From assembly GCA_007118975.1 (NCBI GenBank), contig SKQO01000032.1, positions 1 through 40,588 of the forward strand: DNA of 40,588 nt. Reading direction: 5' to 3'. The notes below the pieces were generated by a model that saw only the letters and a list, made by a program, of their open reading frames with translations, was not told the origin of the DNA and made no database searches. Position numbers and translations under genes: made by a program. The first letter of the stretch is position 1, and each line of letters starts with the position of its first letter. This DNA is from Halobacteriales archaeon. Lineage in GTDB: Archaea; Halobacteriota; Halobacteria; Halobacteriales; SKNY01. Positions 33,201-40,588 of this stretch are shown in pieces.

Positions 33201-34217
33201 ATGAGTACAGACGCCCAAGAACCGCGAACGGACGGTGGCCATGCCCTGTTCGGGCCGATGGCGACAGGAGGAGAAGCGTCTACTCGTCGAGAACGGGCAT
33301 ATCGGCTGTACGATATCTACGTCTACGCACCCGCCTCAATCATGTGGAACAACTGGCGGGCACAGGTGGGGACGTTCCTCATTCTCTTTTTCGTTGCTAT
33401 GGGGACGATCGGCGTCCACATCTATCCGGAGCCCACATACGGCCTTGCTGACCCATACATCGGACTTTTCGAAAGTTGGGAATACCCATTAGGGACGGAT
33501 CGAGCCGGCCGACCAATCGATCGACAAATTGTCCACGCAACGCCCCCCATGCTTCAAATGGCCCTGGCTGGCGCGATTTTCGCTGTCGGGGTCGCTGTGG
33601 TCGTCGGGGTAACCTCCGGCTTCAAAGGTGGCAAAGTCGATCGGATGCTGATGACTGCTTGCGATGTCATGATTTGCATCCCTGGTCTTCCGCTGGTGAT
33701 CGTCCTTGCGGCAATCTTCGAGCCTCGAAGTCCCTTCGTTGTGGGCGTGATCCTGGCGATCGACGGGTGGCCCGGGTTGGCAAGAGCGCTTCGATCACAG
33801 GTGTTGACGATTCGAGAATCCGGATACGTCGAGGCCCAGCGCGCAATGGCCGTGGACCAAGGAACGATTATCAGGAAGGACATTACCCCGCAACTGATGC
33901 CGTACATTCTCATTAATGCGGCCCAGACGATGCGCGCCGTCATCTTCGAGTCCGTTGCGTTGTATTTCCTCGGGATTCTCCCATTCACTGTCACGAATTG
34001 GGGAGTCATGATGAACCTCGCATACACCCAGGGTGGGGCGTTATCGAATCTCGGGCGAGCTGGGCACTGGCTGTTTGCACCGATGCTGGCGTTGATATTG
34101 TTCTCGTTCGGACTCGTCTTGTTTGCGCAGGGGATGGACAGTGTGTTCAACCCGCGGATACGAGCACGCCATGCAAAGACGGTTACGACGGACGAGGAGA
34201 GTGGTCAGATGGTATAG
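33201..34217 (+). CDS. ABC transporter permease, DppC/OppC type
   Basis: 338 residues from ATG 33201, 1 nt after the previous stop. A cytoplasmic N-terminus of about 55 residues precedes the first helix (VGTFLILFFVAMGTIGVHIY), as in DppC. PLGTDRAGRPIDRQIVHATP is the conserved periplasm-facing segment, here RAGRP where GRD is common. The EAA-type loop is SGYVEAQRAMAVDQGTIIRK. Further helices include ALAGAIFAVGVAVVVGVTSG and LFAPMLALILFSFGLVLFAQ. Together with the upstream permease it makes the membrane pore. It ends with TAG. Confidence 0.93.
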   Translation: MSTDAQEPRTDGGHALFGPMATGGEASTRRERAYRLYDIYVYAPASIMWNNWRAQVGTFLILFFVAMGTIGVHIYPEPTYGLADPYIGLFESWEYPLGTDRAGRPIDRQIVHATPPMLQMALAGAIFAVGVAVVVGVTSGFKGGKVDRMLMTACDVMICIPGLPLVIVLAAIFEPRSPFVVGVILAIDGWPGLARALRSQVLTIRESGYVEAQRAMAVDQGTIIRKDITPQLMPYILINAAQTMRAVIFESVALYFLGILPFTVTNWGVMMNLAYTQGGALSNLGRAGHWLFAPMLALILFSFGLVLFAQGMDSVFNPRIRARHAKTVTTDEESGQMV

Positions 34218-34602
34218 AGTTGGCCCCAGCCTCACTGATCGCACCGGTGCGCCCAGTGAGCTACTCGATGTTCGGTAGCAGAAACTTGTCCACTATGTCA
34301 TGAATAAATTTAGCAACCCCCGAGTTCTCAAATGAAGAAAAATCTCCTCGGCTCTTGCCGGACTAGCCCGTATGGATATGTGTTGCCGCATTGCCGGTTC
34401 GCAAACATTGCCCGACAGTACACGACGCGAATCCTCATACCATGTCCGATCTCACGTGTTTCATTGCTGAGGTCCCATCACCATAGCCTGACGGGTTGGA
34501 CCGGCGAGAGATATGTCCATCTTGCGGATTTACCGTATACGTATGCATCCTCCTGTAATAGCGTCAATTAAAATACAACATTCGTCCCTCATGAACAATA
34601 AT
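34218..34602. other. Gene-free spacer between permeases and binding protein
   Basis: About 385 nt with no convincing gene; the small open frames have no family features. It contains gtatacgtatgc near 34538-34549, with an atacgtat core also found near 2725-2732, possibly a weak relative of the operator-like palindromes. The gap implies that the binding protein has its own promoter. Confidence 0.45.
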
Positions 34603-34612
34603 ATTCATATAC
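34603..34612 (+). promoter_or_regulatory. TATA-like element of the second solute-binding gene
   Basis: attcatatac is centred about 26 nt before the ATG at 34633, matching leaderless spacing. It supports 34633 as start in place of upstream in-frame codons. Confidence 0.6.
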
Positions 34613-34632
34613 GTTTGTGTACTGGACCCTGT

Positions 34633-36525
34633 ATGGCACGCAACTCGCGGCCACTGATTGACCGATCCAAAACAACCCGCCGCCGAATCCTGAGCGGATC
34701 AGGAGCCGCAATGGTAGCCGGGTTGAGTGGTTGTCTTGGCGACGACGAAGAAGACGATATTGACGACTTGATTGGGGATGAAGATGTCGATGATGTCCCG
34801 GACGTCGACCCCGAGGAAGGTGTAATCACATCTCTCCAGGGTCGACTTCCAAGCGAAATTCAGTTCAATCCCTGGGCCATTCACTACCCGCCCACATTTG
34901 CGAACTGGACGTACGACGAGGGAGCGAAAACGTATCTTGGCGGACGAGTCGAGATGATGGGTATCGATGACTTTCACTACGACCCCGATACCCCTTCTGT
35001 CGATGTGATCCTTCGCGACGACATCGTATTCTGGAACGGCGATCAGTACACGTCTCGAGATCTCTGGACGTATGACGAGTTCAGCCGCCAACTCGCGCCG
35101 GAAGCGTCCGAGTACGAATCGATCGAAATGATCGACGATCTGACGGTACGATACAGCTTAAAAGAACAACGGAATCCCTCAATCATCGAGCGTGCCGATC
35201 TCCACAATCAACTGGAACGTCATCACGAGACCTGGGAGCCGTGGCTGGAGCAGCTTGAGGATGCCGATACCCAGGAGGAAATTGATCAACTCGAGGTAGA
35301 TCTAACGGAGTTTACCATCCCACTCGAGGAATTTGTGGACCGCGGGCTGGGAACGAGTGCGATGTACATCGAATCCAACGATGACTGGACGGATACTGAC
35401 GTGTTCTTCCAACCGAATCCGCACCATCGCGCCTATGACGACATTGAATTGGAGGGTCTCAGGCTGATCGTTGCAGAGGGCGCCGCCGCAGATCAACTCA
35501 TCGTAAACGGTGACATCGACTTCGGTGAGGGGACCTTCGATCCTCGACACGAAGGTGCCGCCCCCGAACGTCTCCAGAACGTCAACCAGTATCCCGGCAT
35601 GTGGATGTGGCATATGCAAATCACCCACGACCACACGGAAGCCCTCGGAAACGTGTGGGTGCGCCGGGCGATGGCTGCGGTTATCGACACGACACTCGTC
35701 ACATCCCACAAAGAAAAAGGATTCCCGATCGACGTCTGGACAGGGATGGACACGGAGTCCACGGAAGAGTTCGCCGGCGATCTAATGGACGATTTCATCG
35801 ATTACAAACCCCAGGAGTCCGACTGGGACCTGGCGGATGAATTCCTCGAACAGGGTGGCTACACCCGTGAAGACGGGACAATCTATGGTCCTGATGACGA
35901 AGAGATCGAGGAGATTGATTGTATCGCTCAAGAGGGAGAAGTCTATTTCATCCCGATGGAATCGGCCTACGAGCAGCTTTCGGCGTATGGTTTCCCGATC
36001 GACTTTACGGTCATGGACCGGGACCTGGCGATCGAGCGATACTCCGGAGATGCCGACTTCGGATTGACAAATGAGAGTCACTACGCAGGCGCAACGATGC
36101 ACCCGATCATGTACTTCCGACCGTACCACATCTTCGGGTATTACCTTGCTGATGCGGAGACCGAGGACGATGTGTCCTCGTGGCTCGATGATGGACTGGA
36201 GTACTCACCGTTCAACGGCAAACCGCTACGGCCGGAGATACCAGTCGAAGTCGGCCGAAGGGATCTGGACGGGGATACCAAAGAAGTGAACGTTTGGGAC
36301 GCGTACCACGAGGTTCGATCAACTGCCGACCCAGATCGTGAACGCGAACTCATGCGAGATCTCGCGGTAATGTACAATTTCCACCTACCGAGCATTAGCC
36401 TCATGCTCCGTGAGGAAGGCCAGTGGGGTAACACCGAGGACTACAGTTGGCCGGAGCCGGAAGTGATGCAAACGTACCGCGGTGGGTTCTTAGCCATCAA
36501 GCACGGCCACGTTAATCCGGTGTAG
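34633..36525 (+). CDS. ABC transporter solute-binding lipoprotein, family 5, of the importer operon
   Basis: 630 residues from ATG 34633 (MARNSRPLIDRSKTTRRRIL). Tat motif TTRRRIL, hydrophobic stretch and lipobox ending at Cys34 (GLSGC), then an acidic linker (DDEEDDIDDL). The body has family-5 features: VILRDDIVFWNGDQYTSRDL, DADFGLTNESHYAGATM, and NVWVRRAMAAVIDTTLV. It captures the substrate outside the membrane for the pore at 32177-34217. It differs considerably from the other binding protein (7215-9455), sharing only the general fold and signal design, so the two may bind different sugars or peptides. The ATPase genes follow 120 nt downstream. Ends with TAG. Confidence 0.92.
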   Translation: MARNSRPLIDRSKTTRRRILSGSGAAMVAGLSGCLGDDEEDDIDDLIGDEDVDDVPDVDPEEGVITSLQGRLPSEIQFNPWAIHYPPTFANWTYDEGAKTYLGGRVEMMGIDDFHYDPDTPSVDVILRDDIVFWNGDQYTSRDLWTYDEFSRQLAPEASEYESIEMIDDLTVRYSLKEQRNPSIIERADLHNQLERHHETWEPWLEQLEDADTQEEIDQLEVDLTEFTIPLEEFVDRGLGTSAMYIESNDDWTDTDVFFQPNPHHRAYDDIELEGLRLIVAEGAAADQLIVNGDIDFGEGTFDPRHEGAAPERLQNVNQYPGMWMWHMQITHDHTEALGNVWVRRAMAAVIDTTLVTSHKEKGFPIDVWTGMDTESTEEFAGDLMDDFIDYKPQESDWDLADEFLEQGGYTREDGTIYGPDDEEIEEIDCIAQEGEVYFIPMESAYEQLSAYGFPIDFTVMDRDLAIERYSGDADFGLTNESHYAGATMHPIMYFRPYHIFGYYLADAETEDDVSSWLDDGLEYSPFNGKPLRPEIPVEVGRRDLDGDTKEVNVWDAYHEVRSTADPDRERELMRDLAVMYNFHLPSISLMLREEGQWGNTEDYSWPEPEVMQTYRGGFLAIKHGHVNPV

Positions 36526-36645
36526 CACCTGCATTTGGCCACTCACGAGAACGGGGTTAGATCGGGAAGTTCGAGATATCTCGAGTTCGATCCGCAGGCT
36601 CCACGAATCACGGCAGTCAAGACCAAGCAAGAAAATTATGCAATC

Positions 36646-37761
36646 ATGACAACGCGCGAGCAAGCGACGAACTACCAACATCTCCAAACGCGTGCTGAGG
36701 ACGATGTCATCCTGGAGATTCGCAACGCAAGCGTACGGTTTGACATGGACCGAGGAAGCGCACGGGTGTTAGATGATGTGAACATGGATATCTACCGCGA
36801 CGAGCTGCTGGGAATTGTCGGTGAGTCCGGTAGCGGAAAGTCTATGTTCGCTTCCGCGATATTGGATGCCGTCGTCGAACCTGGGATCCTCCAGGGCCAG
36901 ATTATCTACCATCGGAAAGAAGGTGAGCCGATCGACATTCTGCAGCTAGAGCCTGATGAACTGCGGAGGCTTCGGTGGGATGAGATCTCGATGGTGTTCC
37001 AGGGCGCAATGAGTTCGTTCAATCCCACAATGACTGTCAGAGGCCATTTTGAAGAGACAATTCGTGCTCACGGCGCTGATATGGGAGAACGAATGAGCCA
37101 CGTTCGGCATCTGCTTTCGGAATTGTACCTCGAACCGGAGAGAGTACTCGATGTCTATCCGCACGAGCTATCAGGAGGGATGAAACAGCGCGCACTCATT
37201 GCACTCTCTCTCGTGTTAGACCCGGAAGTGCTAATCATGGACGAGCCAACAGCAGCACTTGATCTCCTGATGCAGCGGTCGATACTTAGCCTTCTCTATG
37301 ACCTCCAACAGACGTACGATCTCACAATCGTCTTCATAACCCATGATCTGCCGCTTGTTGCTGGCATCGCGGATAGACTGTCCGTGATGTATTCATTCCA
37401 GTTCGTTGAAGTAGGAGAAAGTGAAGAAATTATCCGGAATGCGGCACATCCATACACACGCGCGTTGTTAAAATCAGTACCAAGTATCGACACACCCCTC
37501 GATGAAATGAGTCATATCGAAGGGGAAAGTCCAGACCCGGTAAACATCCCGGCAGGATGTTCGTATCATCCGCGGTGCCCGATCGCGACATCGATTTGTG
37601 TCGAACAAGATCCGGAGTTTTTCGAAGTGGATGAGGACCACTGGGCCGCGTGTTTCCATTGGGAGGAAGCAGCCGACGCAGTCGAATATTCCATTTCCTC
37701 AGGGGAGTTAACGGCTGAAGACGTTACGGTCGAGCCCGACGAAGAGGATGATTCAGGATGA
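36646..37761 (+). CDS. ABC transporter ATP-binding protein, OppD/DppD type
   Basis: 371 residues from ATG 36646 (MTTREQATNYQHLQTRAEDD); the upstream extension is not family-like. Walker A GESGSGKS at residues 59-66, the ABC signature LSGGMKQRALIALSL, Walker B VLIMDEPTAALDLLMQ and the switch His in FITHDLPLVAGIADRL are present. The C-terminal oligopeptide-transport domain has GCSYHPRCPIATSICVEQDP and AACFHW, with the conserved cysteines of the family. It energises import together with the next gene, whose ATG overlaps this stop by four bases. Confidence 0.95.
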   Translation: MTTREQATNYQHLQTRAEDDVILEIRNASVRFDMDRGSARVLDDVNMDIYRDELLGIVGESGSGKSMFASAILDAVVEPGILQGQIIYHRKEGEPIDILQLEPDELRRLRWDEISMVFQGAMSSFNPTMTVRGHFEETIRAHGADMGERMSHVRHLLSELYLEPERVLDVYPHELSGGMKQRALIALSLVLDPEVLIMDEPTAALDLLMQRSILSLLYDLQQTYDLTIVFITHDLPLVAGIADRLSVMYSFQFVEVGESEEIIRNAAHPYTRALLKSVPSIDTPLDEMSHIEGESPDPVNIPAGCSYHPRCPIATSICVEQDPEFFEVDEDHWAACFHWEEAADAVEYSISSGELTAEDVTVEPDEEDDSG

Positions 37762-38864
37762 GTAGTAAGGAACCAGTCATCTCGCTCGAGAACATCGAGG
37801 TGCATTTCGAACTTGGAGGGTTCATCGATAAACTTCGCTCGGACGTTGATACCGTTAAAGCGGTTGATGGCGTCTCCTTAGAGATCGGTGAGAATGATGT
37901 CGTCGCGTTGGTCGGGGAGAGTGGTTGCGGGAAAACCACCCTCGGAAAAACGGCTGTGGGCCTCCAACGACCGACGGGAGGTGCGATCCGCTACCGTGGT
38001 CAAGACATCTGGGAGACAAAGGACAGTCGACGCTCTGTTGGCGACTACGAATTCGAAGAAATCCGTCGCTCCTTGCAAATTATCCACCAGGACCCGGGCA
38101 GTTCGTTAAACCCACATCGGACGGTAATGGGTCAACTTGTCGACCCGATCAAAAAGTGGTATCCCGAGATGAATCCGGGGCAACGGGAGGAAAACCTGTT
38201 CGAGTTACTCTCGCGAATGGGAATGAAACCTCCTGAGGATTACGCGAACCGGTACCCACACCAACTTTCAGGAGGTGAACAACAGCGCGTTGCACTCGGA
38301 CGAGCTCTAATGCTAGAGCCTGACCTCGTCTTGGCTGATGAGGCGGTTTCCGCGCTTGACGTTTCATTGCGAGTCGAGATGATGGACCTCATGCTAGAGC
38401 TACAGGATGTCGTAAACACGTCGTACTTATTCATCTCACACGATCTTGCGAATGCCAGGTATCTCGCCGGTCGGGCGGACGGATATATCGGGGTTATGTA
38501 TCTCGGGAATATCGTGGAGATCGGCCCTGTTGATCAAATCATCAACGATCCACAACATCCGTATACGCAGATTCTCCGTTGGGCGACGCCTCAGTTGAAC
38601 CCCGATCTCGCCAAAAAGGCACACGAACAGGAGATACCGGTCCGAGAAGTCGATATTCCAGATCCGATCGATCCACCAAGTGGATGTCACTTTCATCCCC
38701 GGTGTCCGCAAGCTCGGGCCATCTGTGCCAAAGAGGAGCCGGAGTTGATCGATCCGGTCGGCGAGGGGACTCGAGCTGCTTGTTATCGAGCTGACGACAA
38801 TCACGAATATTGGAACAGTCCGTCAATTGATGACGTCGAGGAAGAGCTGACCGTTAATCCGTAA
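37758..38864 (+). CDS. ABC transporter ATP-binding protein, OppF/DppF type
   Basis: 368 residues, start ATG 37758 overlapping the previous stop (ATGA), so the two ATPases are translationally coupled. Walker A GESGCGKT at residues 53-60, signature LSGGEQQRVALGRALMLEPD, Walker B LVLADEAVSALD (Ala where Pro is usual, common in OppF), and switch His in FISHDLANARYLA. The C-terminal domain has SGCHFHPRCPQARAIC and AACYRADD. It pairs with the OppD-type ATPase to drive the importer. Confidence 0.95.
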   Translation: MSSKEPVISLENIEVHFELGGFIDKLRSDVDTVKAVDGVSLEIGENDVVALVGESGCGKTTLGKTAVGLQRPTGGAIRYRGQDIWETKDSRRSVGDYEFEEIRRSLQIIHQDPGSSLNPHRTVMGQLVDPIKKWYPEMNPGQREENLFELLSRMGMKPPEDYANRYPHQLSGGEQQRVALGRALMLEPDLVLADEAVSALDVSLRVEMMDLMLELQDVVNTSYLFISHDLANARYLAGRADGYIGVMYLGNIVEIGPVDQIINDPQHPYTQILRWATPQLNPDLAKKAHEQEIPVREVDIPDPIDPPSGCHFHPRCPQARAICAKEEPELIDPVGEGTRAACYRADDNHEYWNSPSIDDVEEELTVNP

Positions 38865-38866
38865 CA

Positions 38867-39058
38867 ATGCAAATGGAGAGACCTACATTGACCGAAAAGC
38901 GGTTTTCAGACGCATACGATTGGACAGATCAAACCGGCGAATACCAAGGCGAAATCAGCGTTGGGATCACAGTCAACATCCAACAATGGCAGGAAGCGAG
39001 GACCCCGTCATATCTTCGTAAAGGCTTAAGTAATAACTCGAGATGTGATAGCTCATGA
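38867..39058 (+). CDS. Doubtful small protein (63 residues)
   Basis: ATG at 38867, 2 nt after the OppF stop, and its TGA overlaps the next ATG (ATGA at 39055). The frame reads MQMERPTLTEKRFSDAYDWT and onward with no family I recognise, no signal and no membrane segment. The tight spacing suggests a real coupled gene, but the next gene seems to have its own promoter inside this frame, so it may be only an accidental frame. Confidence 0.3.
   Translation: MQMERPTLTEKRFSDAYDWTDQTGEYQGEISVGITVNIQQWQEARTPSYLRKGLSNNSRCDSS
39024..39034 (+). promoter_or_regulatory. TATA-like element of the small membrane protein gene
   Basis: gcttaagtaat is centred about 26 nt before the ATG at 39055, typical of a leaderless haloarchaeal promoter. 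Confidence 0.6.
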
Positions 39059-39315
39059 GCCTTGGTCAACGTGCAAGAGACGTTCCGGGCGTTGATAGGG
39101 GCTTAAATGCGCTCGCGACGCTCCTTGAACGGATTACGAACACGATATGGTCGTTTAGCGCCACTCTTGGCGTCATATTTGTCCTCATTGGCCTGCTATT
39201 TCTCGACGGAGTGTGGGCAGGACTCTTCGGGATCTTTGGCGGTAGTTTCATTCTCATGGCGATCCTGGGTGTCGCCAGTATTCGATTGTTGCGCTGGCGT
39301 TATGACGACAGGTGA
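39055..39315 (+). CDS. Small membrane protein with two predicted transmembrane helices
   Basis: 86 residues. A charged N-terminus (MSLGQRARDVPGVDRGL) is followed by an amphipathic segment, then two hydrophobic helices separated by a short turn (WSFSATLGVIFVLIGLLFLD and GLFGIFGGSFILMAILGVAS) and a basic C-terminus (RLLRWRYDDR). This fits a hairpin with both ends in the cytoplasm. I do not recognise the family. It follows the importer genes and could be an accessory or an unrelated gene with its own promoter. A hairpin with a short T-run comes 7 nt after its stop. Confidence 0.65.
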   Translation: MSLGQRARDVPGVDRGLNALATLLERITNTIWSFSATLGVIFVLIGLLFLDGVWAGLFGIFGGSFILMAILGVASIRLLRWRYDDR

Positions 39316-39321
39316 CGCTCT

Positions 39322-39345
39322 CTCCGCAGTAAACGGCGGAGTTTT
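39322..39345 (+). terminator. Hairpin with T-run after the small membrane protein
   Basis: Stem ctccgc/gcggag (39322-39327, 39336-39341) with an 8-nt loop, followed by tttt. It can act as a terminator for the importer block. It also resembles the right-end hairpin of IS200/IS605-type elements read on the minus strand. Confidence 0.5.
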
Positions 39346-39848
39346 CCACAAGTAAAGGCTTGCTTATGTGAGAAATTTGCGGTGTAGCACTCCCGATGGG
39401 TTACTGGCAGTGCCACGTCACCCTTACCCTTCCTCCGACGTGAGACGGGAGGTCGATGGTTATCTGCTGGTTCCCGCACCCTGCTCGTCTGATGGAAGTG
39501 GTGGCCTTCTTCACTGAAAGGGCAATTCCAACAACGGCTCATTGGCATATGCGGGTATACTGCTTCGGTAGCGTCTAGTTCATTATCACTGGAGCGCGAG
39601 GTGTTCCTGCTCAGCACCGCTCGGTGCGGCAGCGAAATTCACCTTACCTCCTCACAGTGTACCACGAGTGTGCCTGAACGCTCAACTACCGAATGGGTAG
39701 CGATCGGTTTTTTAACCCGTTGACGCTTTACATTAGTGCTGCCGGTACCTCAATGATTATACGTGCAGCATAAGGTTCGACATGAGATGACACCGACACA
39801 GACACATCCTGAGATGCCTACAGTAGCAGAAACGTGGTCAACACGACG
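39346..39848. other. Gene-free stretch, possibly holding an old IS200/IS605-type remnant
   Basis: About 500 nt without an intact gene. The minus strand of about 39316-39617 is open for 105 codons (contains CWNCPFSEEGHHFH and ALPVTHRECYTANF), but codons do not look like a maintained haloarchaeal protein. The hairpin at its end is like those bounding TnpB-type elements, so a remnant or its guide-RNA end is possible; I cannot confirm it. A TATA-like gattatacg lies at 39755-39763. Confidence 0.35.
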
Positions 39849-40588
39849 ATGATTCCCAGCAAGGGGGACGAAAATTCGACAGTGATGTTTGAGCATTCCG
39901 GGAACGAGCTTTCGAACCGATACAGACGTATCATCGAACAATGGCTACCTGTCGGGGTTGAGCAGTTCGAGGAGTGGAAGGACCGACCGAACTGTGGACA
40001 CTTTTTCAGCGGTTGCCATTGGTACGGAGGTGAAACAATGGCGGGTGCGTTGACTTGCGCGACTGCAGCAGCTGCCCCGAAGTATGATTCCGAACGAACG
40101 GGCATCTCGCGCACAACCCTCCGTGAGATGGCACTCGGAGGGCTTCGCTATCTCTGTTTTACACACGACACGGGCCCCGAAGAATGCGTACGGCCGGAAG
40201 AGGGCCTCGGCCGACCGGAAAACTGGGGAACGAAATGGGGCGAACGAGGCAAGGGATTTTTCAAAGAAAGTCAGTGTGGCAGTACCATTGCAGGCATGGC
40301 AATCATCGCCGAATTGCTCGGTGATCTGGTTGACGAAGAGACCCGAGGTATGCTCCAAACAGTCCACGAGGACTATGCGAATAGGTTCGGGGAAATGACG
40401 CCCAAAAGCGGCGTCTATTATGACACCCAAATGGAGGAGAACGCCTGGACGTCATACGGGCTGGCTTCGACGGTCCTCCTTCTTCGTGAACACTCAGACC
40501 GGGAGACCTGGGAACAAACGCTTCGCAAATGGATGTTTTCAACAGCGGCGACCCCCCAAGACGCCCATAACGATGCGTCGATCGGATC
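39849..40588 (+). CDS. Unidentified protein, probably an alpha-helical toroid carbohydrate enzyme (N-terminal part, runs off the window)
   Basis: At least 246 codons open from ATG 39849 (MIPSKGDENSTVMFEHSGNE) to the window end; ATG 39885 is an alternative start. The translation has WYGGETMAGALTCATAAAA, NWGTKWGERGKGFFKESQCG, GSTIAGMAIIAELLGDL and YYDTQMEENAWTSYGLAST. The regular helix pairs with conserved Trp, Glu and Asn positions resemble the alpha/alpha-toroid fold of heparinase-like and related glycan enzymes, but I cannot name the family. The only TATA-like element (39755-39763) has ideal spacing for a different ATG (39787) that opens just 21 codons and overlaps this start (ATGA), so the true N-terminus is uncertain. 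Confidence 0.6.
   Translation, partial: MIPSKGDENSTVMFEHSGNELSNRYRRIIEQWLPVGVEQFEEWKDRPNCGHFFSGCHWYGGETMAGALTCATAAAAPKYDSERTGISRTTLREMALGGLRYLCFTHDTGPEECVRPEEGLGRPENWGTKWGERGKGFFKESQCGSTIAGMAIIAELLGDLVDEETRGMLQTVHEDYANRFGEMTPKSGVYYDTQMEENAWTSYGLASTVLLLREHSDRETWEQTLRKWMFSTAATPQDAHNDASIG

Noticed and set aside
1-40588. CRISPR arrays, tRNA or rRNA genes
   Set aside because: I saw no regularly spaced repeats and no cloverleaf or conserved rRNA stretches on reading; a covariance-model scan would settle tRNAs.

Overview
The window is chromosome-like DNA from a halophilic archaeon (class Halobacteria). Its predicted proteins are rich in Asp and Glu. Several genes have an archaeal TATA-like element centred about 26 nt before the start codon with no visible ribosome binding site, which is the leaderless layout common in haloarchaea. 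Two substrate-binding proteins carry Tat plus lipobox signals followed by acidic linkers. I cannot name the species. No rRNA, tRNA or CRISPR array is visible.

Almost everything concerns uptake and breakdown of organic compounds, mostly sugars. Region 1 (1-2.7 kb) has a split Tm-1-like pair (UPF0261 plus a TIM-barrel PEP-hydrolase-like protein, minus strand) divergent from an IclR-family regulator. Region 2 (2.8-3.55 kb) is an IS6-family element with intact target duplication and terminal repeats but a frameshifted transposase. Region 3 (4.1-11.6 kb, plus strand) has two tandem xylose-isomerase-like TIM-barrel paralogues, a Gfo/Idh/MocA dehydrogenase, a family-5 solute-binding lipoprotein, a DAO-family FAD oxidoreductase and a third isomerase. 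Region 4 (11.9-15.0 kb) has a transglutaminase-like protein and a broken DUF4832 glycosidase-like gene. Region 5 (15.7-18.1 kb) has an enolase-superfamily (mandelate racemase type) enzyme and a mannonate-dehydratase-like enzyme, pointing to acid-sugar catabolism. Region 6 (18.2-24.2 kb) has a YtcJ-type amidohydrolase, a creatininase-family hydrolase, remnants of a class III aminotransferase, a TPP-dependent enzyme and a fourth isomerase split by an amber codon. Region 7 (24.4-29.5 kb) has an MFS transporter, a DUF3604 protein and a GH20-like hexosaminidase with a frameshift. Region 8 (29.9-39.3 kb) has a heparinase II/III-like enzyme without signal peptide and a full Dpp/Opp-type ABC importer (two permeases, binding protein, two ATPases), followed by a small membrane protein. 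A truncated gene runs off the right edge.

A working model, which is inference: the Opp-type importer brings in oligosaccharides, cytoplasmic heparinase-like and GH20/DUF4832-like enzymes cleave them, and the isomerases, Gfo/Idh dehydrogenase, enolase-family enzyme and mannonate-dehydratase-like enzyme process the monomers. At least five genes are disrupted (transposase, DUF4832, aminotransferase, one isomerase, GH20), so part of this capacity is decaying or the assembly has errors. The right-hand block (about 29.8-39.3 kb) is visibly less GC-rich than the middle of the window, which suggests a different history. A 13-bp palindrome shared between the upstream regions of the enolase-family gene and the importer operon is a candidate common operator.
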